Part shown: in pieces, positions 36,201 to 48,200 of the stretch
Layout: the number at the start of each line of letters is the position of its first letter
Numbering within the stretch: position 1 is the stretch's first letter
From: Brachypterus glaber
Taxonomy: Eukaryota > Arthropoda > Insecta > Coleoptera > Kateretidae
Direction of reading: 5' to 3'
NCBI GenBank assembly: GCA_958510825.1
Contig: OY294048.1
Span: forward strand, 11,053,589 to 11,117,588
Length of the DNA: 64,000 bases
Notes under the pieces: model-generated
What the model was told of the DNA's origin: nothing
The model's input: only the letters and a program-made list of their open reading frames with translations
Databases searched by the model: none
Made by a program: the position numbers and the translations under genes

Positions 36201-39200
36201 GTAGGTCAAGGGCACTCTAATATGTAGGTATTTTAAGTTACATCACTGCTATATCTTGAAAGGACCGTGAACATTTTGTTATAAAAATGTATTTCCACAA
36301 ATTTCGCTTAAATACTATTACTTGTATCGTAGAGCGAATATAATATATTCGGTCTACGCTTGTGTTTTCGTTGTTTTGGAAAACATTCTTTTTTTAGTTT
36401 TTTTTTTTATTTTTTTTCTTTTTTTTTTGCATTAAATCGACACTCCCATGCAACAAGGACCTAACTTAAGTTAGACCTATTTTGAGTTATACTCATAGGT
36501 AAACGCCTTGAAAAAAGACACACATGGTGGTACTACTCAGATTGCTCCTTAGGCCATTTTAACCAAAAGTTTACCTAAAAACACTAAAGTAAAAAATTCT
36601 AATTTTGAATATTATCAGAAACAAACAATAAATATACAATAAATACTTATAAAGTTAAATAGAGAATGTTATAAGCTTTCAAATGATGTATCACATGGAT
36701 TCTTTTTCCACTTCAGTCATTTCCCCACCCTTAAATAAGAAAAAAAATATTTTAGTAATTTAGCTGTCGTGAAAAATGACAATATATGAGTTACGGCTTT
36801 GTTGCTTGGGGGTGTCGAAATGGTGATTTGAAGTAGCCAAGTAATGTCTTAATATTTTGTTATTAATCATTGTAATATTTAGGACAGAAATTTTTAATTT
36901 TAAACAAAATTATACAAATATTAATTTATTATTCCATCAATCTATTTTCTAATCATCGTACAGAGTGATATTGGTGGACTGACAGTTTCGGGCTGCTCGC
37001 CCTCTTCAGTGCCAAGAGTCAATATCATACTGTACGATGATTAGAAAATGGATGTTGACTCTTGTTACTGAAGAGGACCAGTAGCCCGAAACATTTTTTG
37101 TAAAAAATGCGTCAAAATGACAATTTTGAGCTTTAAGGTGCGTGGAATATAAGATGTTTTGCAATTATACCAAAAAAATCCAAATATCAGTATGAAAATA
37201 TAGTAGAGAAAAAGATGCAAGTCGGTTGCAAAACAACTTTACTCTATGATATTTCAAGAAATCTTAGGCATAGAGACTTGAAATTTGGAACAAACTTTGT
37301 TTACTACTTAGAAAATTTTTATTCCAAATTTTAAGTCACTGGGTCAAAGCGTTTTTGAAATATCGTAGTGTAAACTTGTTTTACAAGCGACTTGCATCCT
37401 TTTCTCTTCTATAGTTGAAAACATTTCAAAACATGGTGCAGTGAAAAAAATATGTGAAAACATTGTTGGCTTATCAATAAATAATTATTTCGTTCGAAGA
37501 AGAAACCTAAATAGTCCAACAGCGTGTACAGTTATTGTTCCAATTGTAATTTTATATTTAACTTTAATAAAAACTAAAATAAAGCTTTAAAAATTAGATT
37601 ATTATTTACTTACGGCCTCCCGATCGGTAAGTAATTTACTTACCGATCAGCAATTTGTAAACATAACCTACTGCTGTCATAATGAGGCTAGTAAACACGT
37701 CAAATTACCCGATCGTGCAAAAATGTGTTTACAGGTTCAACTGCAACCCACACTACAGTTAGTGAACGTATACGTATGCGCGTAGTTTCATCTAGCGACT
37801 ATAGACACAAATATACAAGCATGCATAAGTGGGACTCTAACCCATTATTCCTAGCACCTTATTCAGACGCCTAATTTGTTTTAATACTACATAAACTTAT
37901 ATATTCTAAAATAAAATATTTAAGTAAACCTATATAAATGTAATAGGTAAATCTATTATAAAAAATGGGCAATTAGAATGAAAATGTGGGATCACTCAAA
38001 TGAAATAAGTTTTTTTCCCTTATTTTAATCCAGGATAATAACTTTTTTACTAATCCTATAACATTTCCAGTATCAACAAATGGTTCAAAAACTACATACA
38101 ATTTAAACCGTTTTGTTTCCCAAGCAAATATAGCTTCGTTGGAAGTTTTTTCATAAAATAATTGTAATGGTCTTTTGGTAGAATGTAATTTCTGATGTGC
38201 CATTTTGTATAAATCCATTAAATGTTCAAAATATTTTGAACTAGTTTTACCCATTGATGGTTGGTGAAATCGAGCATTTATTTTTAATTTATACAAGTAA
38301 TGCCTTAATCCAGAAAAACCTGCTTCTTTGCAGGTAACTCCACTAGTGCATAGAGAATCATTTATAGATTTCATACAGTTTAATCTTTTAAGATCTTCTG
38401 CAATTTTGAGTTTTGCTTCACTGAGTTTGAAAAAAGCTTCACTTTCCACACTGAGAAGTAACAAGCATACTGGAAAATCTTCTGCCAAGTATGATACATG
38501 TCCATAAAAAAATCCATTGGCATTAAATAAAGGTAAACATAAGGGCGTCCAAGACTCAGAACTTTTTAAAAATTGTGAAGATTGCACTAAATTTAAAATT
38601 AAATTTAAATCTGAAGGATGTAAGTGCTCTTTCTTCATTCTGACTGAAGTTATAAGCTTTTTATCAGCTAACAAAATTGCAAATACCAGGTTTTTAATTT
38701 CCCTGCACGCCTGTTTTATAGAAGAGCTTATTTTATTCCTAACAGAAAATTCTAGGGGTAGACATTGGATAGCTTCCAAATAAAAGGAGGCTTCAGTTTC
38801 GGAAAGGTTTAGTAAATGGTCTATATGCCTTTTTGCATCAAAAATTAACCCTCTAATTCATAGTTCTGTCTTTTTTTATGTATATTTTTTATTTCCTTCA
38901 GGGTTAACATGCTAGTTATTTGGTTGAAGACATAACTAAAACAGAAAAAAAATTAAACCTACATAAGAAATGGAGTTAAAAGTGACAGGGATAAATAAAT
39001 CGTTTATTTCATAAACAATATAGGCTCGTCTACAGAAACTTTAGTACTAGTTCTAGTTTAAATAATTTAGAGTTTATAATAATAATTGTATACGTAGAGA
39101 CCAAGATATCTGGAGGCTTTAGCCCTGGTACCTGCACTCAGCCAGTCTTTGAGGCTAGTAACCAGAGGCCGCCACGCTATAAGCGGCCGTCAAATCGAAC

Positions 39201-42200
39201 TGAAAATTGCTGAAACGACCGTATTTGGAGGTAATGTTTACATGTTTAATTTGAATGGTCGTTGTATCAATTTTCAGTTCAATTTGACAGTCGCTTATAG
39301 CGTGGCGGCCTCTAGTTACTAGCCTCAAAGATGGACTGAGTGATGACACTAGGGAACTAGTTCCTTCAGTTATCTTGGTACAGACCACGATAACTATGGT
39401 GATCTGTGTGCGCATGTATGTGTCGCTCACATTATAAACTCTAAAAAATTTTTTAACTAATATTGTTTTTTTTTTCTTTCCAAAGTTTCTGTATGTGGAA
39501 TTATGTGATGTTATTGAAATAACAGATCGCCAATATAATATCCATAGACTGAAAATAGTTTTTAAACATTTTTAATAACCTGAAATGAAATAAATTGAAA
39601 TGATAATGGTTCATGGTCTGAATAAACATGAAACATGAAATTTTTTACAAAAAGTTGTCAACAAATCGGTTAACATCAAACATATTTCTGAATGCCAAAA
39701 CGTTGACGGTGATTATATTCAAAAGTAAGGTTGGCGTTGTATACAATAATATATTAATTAATATTACAATTTTTTTTTCTGAACATGGAATAAGGTATTG
39801 TATTTGACACCAGTATTTTTGTAATATTTTCTAAAATAGCTTTATCAGTGTACACTTACTTTAATTGTTTCACTAGCTGAGGTTCAGTTTCTTCTGTTTT
39901 TGACACCGCTACCAAAATAAAAGGTATTTTGACCAGAAACACAATCTGAGTATCACCTGCATGGATGCTTCTGATACAGTCATCATTTAACTCTACATTA
40001 CTGACTAGAGCTTGCATAACACCAAATAAGCAAATAAATTTTTCTTCATTGCCATATCTAAAAACATTATCATTTTCAGTGATTATGACGCACCCGTCCG
40101 TCATGTTCAATGGTAAATTTAAGGGTCAGTATTGTGAAATTTACAATTCTCATTAAGAGACGTACGTCGAAGCCTAAGTTCGTTTGATATTTATAATAAC
40201 CAATCAGAAAATTGGATTCAATTAATAATTATATATATTATTATTTTGGCAACACTGAGTGTTTATATTTTGACATGTGTTTGGTTTTTTTCGTTTTGAG
40301 TTATATTTATAAAAGCCAAAAGATAGTAATTTGTAAGTATTTACGTCGATTTGCAATCGATTTGCAATCGATTACACAAATTATTCCTGGGATCCTGTAT
40401 TTTTCAAAAAATTGTATTCTATTTCGTTGAAGTTCAGCCAAAGTACTGGGGAAGTGAATCCATGTGTTAAATATTGCTGGGTTGTTTAAAGCTTCAACCA
40501 ACTCTTGTATACTTCTACTTACTGTAGCTTGGCTTACACCAGAGCAATAGACAGAGCTTCCCACAGAGGATTTGCTGCGAAGGGAATCGAATTGTTCATT
40601 TTGACTTAAAATTGGATTAGTCTACGATTTGAATATTGGCTAGCACTTAACGTGTTTGGACTTTTTAATTCTTGTAGGCAGAAAATTAAAATATGTCCAA
40701 ATAATCCAAATTATATATTTTTGTCTTGATCTTGATCTTGATTTTTAATTCTTGTGGGCAGAATAATTAAAATATACCCAAATAATCATAATTTTATATT
40801 TTTGTCTTGATCCCCGAAATAAAAATATTCTTAAAAAAAAAAAAATATACTTTAGAAGATGTTTTCAAAAAAACCCATTTTCCCAAAAACTAAGTAAGAA
40901 TAGTTATTTATGGTACTAGTGGGTAGATATTGCCCATGAGAAAATTAACCTGCGAGGCGTCAGCCAAGCAGGTTAATTTTTGAGAGGGCAATATCGGTTT
41001 ACCCATGAGTGCCATACAAGGTTTCATCCAATAATTAGCTTAGGAATTCATATTTTTATTAAAAATTTAAATGACATTTACAAGAAAATAATTTGACAAG
41101 TGACAGTTGAGTGGGTAAAATAAATAATTATCCACTCAATAAAGTAAAAGCCACGCGGGGGTTATTATTGAGGTTATCTATTTAAAATAAAACTGGTAAT
41201 TGTCTCATTATCTGTATCTATTGGATAAAAGAGTTTTATATAAGTACTTTTCAGAGAGTTTAACAAGCTTCCTTTTTATAATAATTAAAAAAAAAGAACA
41301 GTTTAGTAGTAATTGGCGGAAAACTCCAAAAGTGTACCATGAATCAAATTGACGCGCCATGGTGCTGAGAGCTCATTTTCAATTACAAACAAGATCTTTT
41401 ACTACGTTTACCAGAAAGATCTAAACAATAGATCTACCAGTTTTAAAACTATTAGAATTTTGTGAGGAAAACGGTGATTTTTGTACTTTGTTGACAGTAA
41501 CATATTATAAACCTTTTCTGGCTGATATCAAACAAAACATGATAAAAAAACATCATCATTATCAAGTCATTACGAGTCATTAGTTCCAAAGGACTTGTAT
41601 GCAGTAGCTCTCCATCCCTATCCCCTACACCCCATATCATTTTTGTAAAGTCTCCGTATGAAGATAATTAATAAAATAAATCATAAATAAATTAATTACC
41701 TGGAATAGATAGGTTTTCCAGCCATACTTAATACAAAAACGTGTTTTTTCTTTGTAATCCATTCTTCGTTTTGAGTACAATTCTCCTCATCACCGACACT
41801 TGCTTGATCATTACTTTCTTCTAAGATTTCTGTATCAGACTTCTTTGATATGTTTACTTCTTGCTTAACTTCTTTTAAACCAGAGTTTGTTTGTTGCAAA
41901 TTATCGGATAAGTTAGTCACTAAATCAGTTTCACCCGCAGTCTCACGTACCATTTTACGACTGATTACTTAGTAGATATTTTTTGAACTATAAATATCCT
42001 GATTTATAAAATAAGAGCGTAACGTTAGAATAACGTTTATCTAACATTTGGTAAAACCCTAACTTTAAATAAACGTTATTATAAAGTTAGATCCTAATGT
42101 TATTCCAGTCAATTAACTTTAGGTCAAGTCGTTAACAAGAGAATTCTCACGTTATTTTCCATCAGGACAGTTTATTTACTTCTATAAAAGTACCGATACC

Positions 42201-45200
42201 ATTTAAATCTTAATAAACATAATATATCATAGTTGCATTAAAAAATAAATTTAAAAAATAATTTCGAGTAAGATAAGGAACCAAAATTCTGACTATATAA
42301 CGGATATTGATAAACCAAACCATGATTATTATAACAACACAGTTCCACACAAATGGATTTTGTTTGTTACGCTGAAAAAAGATCTGATTGGGCCAACCAG
42401 ATCAATAATTAAATACGGAACAACTATTTTTCTGGTTGCTGAAACCAGAAATCTGGTAAGGCCTATAAGACAAATTTTGTTTTTATATAAATAATTGATA
42501 AATTGGACTGCTCTACGAAAAAAATATAATTTTTTTATTTTCCGGGACCCTTTAACTTGCGTCTGGCTATATTTGATGCCCTAATTTCGGAACCTTTTTT
42601 CGTTTTTCTCGATCAGATCGTTTTTTTTTTGAGATATAGCTTACAGTGTTTTTTTGCTTATAGTTTAATTAAGGTCTAATTATTTTTTTGCCCTAAGTTG
42701 GTTCTCTACTCATTATAATTAATAATAAAAAATCGGATTTAAAATATCTTTATGCGGTGTTTTTTTATAGGTCTAAACTCAAAAAATTATTTTTTTATTG
42801 GCATTTTTTCAATATATTTTGATAAAAATTTTATATAAACACTAAAGATACGACCAAACCAAACCTCTAATTTTTATATGCAATAACAACACATACGTTC
42901 GGTTTATAAAAATAAAAAAAAGTTTTAGATTTAATCTAGGGGATTTTACCGGCTGTTATCAAAAAAAAACAAAAAGATTGAAGTATTTTATTTATTTTTA
43001 GAATAGCAACACAATAAATTAAATGAAATTATTATGAAAAAAAAAAGGAAAAGTTAAAAAACAGCTTTTTCTTCTTGATTTAAGACATTAAAATAACATT
43101 AAATAAACATTTAATAATACCAAATAATGTATCTTTACTTTCAATAACTTCCAGTTTAATCTCCGTTACTCTACTCAATTTAAAACTTTTTTTATTTTTA
43201 CAAACCTCACGTATGTGTTAGTGTTGCTTATAAAAATCAGAGCCATATCTTAAGAATTCATATAAAATTTTCATGAAAATATAGTAAAAAAATACGAAAA
43301 AATCTCATGTTTTGAATTTAGAACCCTATAAAAAACAAACGAATAAAGATACTTTAAATCCGCTTTTTTGGCTTAAAGCCGATATTACCCTATTAATAGA
43401 AAACCAATGCACGGCAAAAAAAATCATTGGACCTTAGTTTTTTTACTATATCTATAGGCAAAAAACCACTGTGCACTGGTAATACCTACATGCATACATT
43501 TTTCTCCGTGTATTATTTTTTTTTACTTAAATTAAAAAAATCATATCGTCGGCCTAGAGTGTTAGCCCGCTAACTCGTTTGATTAACCTTTACAGGAGAC
43601 GAAAAAAACCTTATAATTATTTCTATAATTATTGTATAACAAAATGAAAAAATCCGTTTCTTGAGGTTTTAACAACCATTAACTAGAAAAAAATTAATTT
43701 GGGCTTGATTTTTATTGAAATAAAAAGGAGATGGCAGTTTTCGACCTTTGAGACAAATATCCATCAAGGAGTTTTTAGGTAAAGTTTTTTCAAAAAATAA
43801 AGCAACTATTGCAAAGGTTTTTATTTTAGAAAATGAAAGTACAAAATACTGTCTTCAACATCAAAAAGCAATCATTTTAAAAATAAAAACTTTTGCAATA
43901 ATTGCTGGTAGTGGCGGAGTTAGCAGCTTTTCGAATGACATCATGGAAAAAGTTATATTTGCAAAAAGGTTAGAGTTGCCTGTAACTAAATGCCCTCTTT
44001 TGAACAGTATCAAAAACGACAATTCGTCCAAAAGTGGAGTTAGCAGGTTAACACTCTAATCCGACGATATTATTTAGGTCCTCTAGAACGTTATCAATGG
44101 CGTGTGACGGCGAGTTATTACATGTGCTGGTACACGATGAAAGGACAGCACGAGTTAAAGCATATTGCCGACCCCTGCGATAATTTTGCCGCCTGTTTGG
44201 ACCCCGATCTAGGCACAAGTAATCAGGATACCCGTGCTCAGGACTCTCATCCTTTTAGCTGTGCTTTATACAGGTATAGCGGTATGGTCAAAATTGTTGC
44301 AAAAATAAAAAAATTAAACACTGCTCCCAACAAAATAATACTTTCCCCTATACTGCCCTACTACCCTAAAAAGCAGTAACTCCATATTTAATAAAACTGA
44401 GATTATGTCAAAAACAGTAAATCGTCTTAGCCACTCCCTTGTGTTATAGCTAGAATCGAGAAAGTGAGCGTATAACTTTAGGTTTAAAGTACCTTTATTA
44501 TAACACAAGTACCCAATAATCAATTATTTATTTAAATAAAAAAATGGCACTTACTGCTTTTTAGTTTAGTATCCGGTGGTCAAAATTTTTAGGAATGCTA
44601 AACTAAAAAGCAGTATGTGACAATATAAAAAGAAAACCATCCAAAAATAAAAAGATATATTTTTAAATTTCCCTTTTAAAAATAAATTTAACTTCCCGCA
44701 AGGAAAGTCTGGAGTTAGTAAAAAAAATTCAAAAATTTGTATTGCTTTTTTTCATGTTTGTCGACGTTTTATATCCAAAAAACATGATTTCCGTAAAAAA
44801 AAATATTTTTTTTCTCGGTCTGTCTGTCGGTCTGTCTGTCGGTCTGTCTGTCTGTTCGCTTGTCGAAAAATTTATGACCATGGACAAAAGTTTTCTATAG
44901 TTCTCCGCGTGCCACAAATTCTTCTACGAAAGGGGGAGGAATCATGGGCTCTCTCTTCTTTCAGTCGAAAGCGTTATAAGGCCTGCGTGCCTGCAACGGG
45001 CCTCTCACTTGCACACACATTCCTAACATATTTCCCGTAGCTACAGATCCATGCGTCAAAGTATACTATCTTTTATTTCCTAGATACAACTTTTTTGACT
45101 GCCGTTTTGTTAAATTTACCCCATATATTTTATACTGTATTTTTTTACTTTAAGAGTTTAGATTATGCTGTACTGTGTACATTTTATGAACTGGCACCTC

Positions 45201-48200
45201 TGTGGAATGTGAAAAATTCAAGGTCACCTATACTTTACATGCTATATTTTACCTCTTATCTTCCCCTTACCTCAGCTCACATGTGCCAGTTAGTATTGTG
45301 ACAACATTATTTAGTGTGTGTTATGAGTAAATGTAATTAAAAAAAACAATATATTAACAAATTCTTATCAAATTTTACAAGTATTAAACTAAATAGAAAA
45401 AAAAATAATAATAAAAATCTTAAAGTAAAACTAAAAATACCAAAGATTATATACCACTTATAAACTATATTTTAGAACATCAATTATGACATGAAATATT
45501 TCGAATTTTTAGCACTTTTTTATATTTAAAACAAATATATTGCAATTTTTGTCATCTTGTCTAGAAAAAATCTATAAATGTTTATATTATAAACTGTTTT
45601 CCCACTACCACCAAAAATCATGACAGATTGGCTTATTCATCAGTATCTACGAGATAGGAAATCAAGAAATTAAAAATGTTGTTTTACCTTTAAGTTTTAT
45701 TGGGGTCATTTTGACCCCACGATACTAACAAAAGGTTAATTTGAGAGCTTTAATAATAAAGCTAAAAAACGATTGATCTTTCTTAGCTGGACATCCGGTA
45801 TATCTGAGGCGTATTATTTTTTAACCCAACTGTATAGTTTTTGTCCAGATCCTTGCTGCCCCACTAAGATCCTGACTCAACTGGAAAAATGCTGGGATAT
45901 GCTAGATAACCCGTGTTTTCAAGAAAATCCTGCTGGCCAAAGAATTTGTGAGGTGAAACGTAAAGAAAATAGAGATTTTAGGTAGTAGGCTTTTTTTATT
46001 GACTAATAATGCTAGATTAAGTTTGTTCTATACAAAATCAGAGTCGGACTGGCATTGTACGCATTTAGGGTTAATGGTGGAGGTCGCTTGCACAACAAAT
46101 TTAAACTAATATATTTCACGATATTTTTTTCAAAACAAAAAACTGAAAAGAACTTAAAAAAAATTAAATTTTTTTACTTTTTTTGTGTTCAATTTTCCTT
46201 TTTCGAAAAACGAAAAAAAAAATTGAAATTAGTTTTTTTATTTTTATTTTTAAGTTTAACCCCCCCCCCCATAACTGTTTTGTTTTGGGGGGATTACTTT
46301 CAAAAACAAAGGGAGCTTCCACTTATAGAACTTGATGTTTCCTGAAAATTGCGAGTCGATCAGATAATTCGTTCTGGAGTTATCGTGTCCACAACGGACG
46401 AAACATTTTCAAAGTTTCTCATTTTTTCATGAAACACATTTGTATCCAAGAATTTTACTTTTTTGCTTAGTTTTAAATTAAGAATTGCTCTGCAGAATTA
46501 AAATTATTATTATTATTGGTGCTTTATTTGTATACTTTAAAACGTAAACAACAACTTTAAAGGCGTTTTTCTCAAAATGACATTTTTAAAAACTGTTCCA
46601 GTGAAATTAAAAAAAAAACTATTTGAAGACTACACGACAAGAACGCTAATGGCCAAAATGCAAATAAGGTCGACTTCCACATAAATACGCACGGTATACC
46701 GTGCTTATTTATATGTAAGTCTACCTTATTCGCATTGTGACCACTAGCGTTTTTGTCGTATAGTCTTCAAATAGTTTTTTTAAAATCTCTGGAACCGTTT
46801 TTCAAAATGGCATTTTGAGAAAAACGCATTTAAAGTTTTTATTTAACATACAGGGTGTATTTGAAATAGCATAGGAAATTTTAACAGGTGATTCTACATG
46901 ACAAAATATGACAAAAAGTTCCTATAAACATATGTCTAAAAATGCGTCATAAGGGAGCTAGGCCCCTTTGAAATTGGCTAAAAAAATCGGTTTTTATTTA
47001 ATAACTCAGGAACCCTTTGAGATATGTTAACGAGGTTTTGCACGTGAATTAATCCTAATAAGGCCCATCTTTGTATGTCATTTTCACGTACTTATTTAAA
47101 CCAGGGGTGTGCGAAACGGGGGGGCCTTATCAGTTTTTTGTCCCAAACTTTTTTCTGTGTAACTTTTTTGCAATTTTATTTTTAAAATATGATTCCTTAG
47201 GTCAAAATACATAAAAAAGGTACTCTTGTTGTAATACTGTAGGATTAGCCGTTTTCGAGAAAAATTCATTTGGAGGTGAAATTTCACGGTTCGAGGACGA
47301 AAAATTAAATACTAAAATTTCGAAAAACAAAATTTTAATGATGCAATGTTATTCTACATCAAAAACTAAGAAAAAAAGTTTCCATACATGTAGGTCGAAA
47401 AAACACTTTTAAAGCTACCATAGCCCTTTAAAAATGGTGCATATTTAGGAGACCATAGCTCCATTAGGATTGATTTTTGGAAGTACCTGTATATGAGGTT
47501 TTTTCTTAGTTTTTAATGTACATTTGCCCTGCATCATTAAAATTTTGGTTTTCAACATTTTAGTAATTAATTTTTCGTCCTCGAACCGTGGAATTTCACC
47601 TTCAAATGAATTTTTCTCGAAAACGGTTAATCCTACAGTATTACAACAAGAGTACCTTTTTTTATGTATTTTGACCTGAGGAATTATATTTCAAAAATAA
47701 AATTGCAAAAAAGTTACACAGAAAAAAGTTTGGGACAAAAAACTGATAAGCCCCCCCCCCGTTTCGCACACCCCTGGTTGAAATAAGTACATGAAAATAA
47801 ACATAAAAACGGGCCTTGGTAGGATTAGTTGACGTGCAAAACCTCGTTGATATATCTCAAAGGGTTCCTGAGTTATTAAATAAAAACCGATTTTTTTAGC
47901 AACTTTCAAAGGGGCGTAGCTCCCTTATGACACATTTTTAGACATATGTTTATAGGAACTTTTTGTCATATTTTATGATGTAGAATCATCTGTTAAAATT
48001 TCCGACGCTATTTCAAATACACCGTGTATTGACTTAAATCTTTCGGCAATTTGTCGAAAATCATGTTGGAGAGTTCGCTAGTGTACAATTTTTCTTCAAA
48101 AGCTTGTAATTTATATTTTGTTCCTCCTTTTTTATTCGTTTTTGGCCGAATAAATTGCATTTTTTTGTTTTTTTTCACTAAAATTCGGGTGGATTTTTTA

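Noticed and set aside
38852..38852. Alternative Mon1 acceptor at 38852 that would avoid the frameshift
   Set aside because: It gives an open frame (443 residues) but drops the YVFNQITSMLTL segment that is characteristic of Mon1 and is present just upstream after a good acceptor at 38935; a one-base deletion explains the data better, though the alternative is not excluded.
39155..39430. 91-codon minus frame
   Set aside because: It runs across both arms of a near-perfect palindrome and has no domain.
43748..44059. 103-codon plus frame before EGF exon 3
   Set aside because: No recognisable domain, AT-driven residues and no splice support; intronic.
47096..47909. Minus frames of 63 and 72 codons
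   Set aside because: They are mirror readings of the two arms of the 1.18-kb palindrome.
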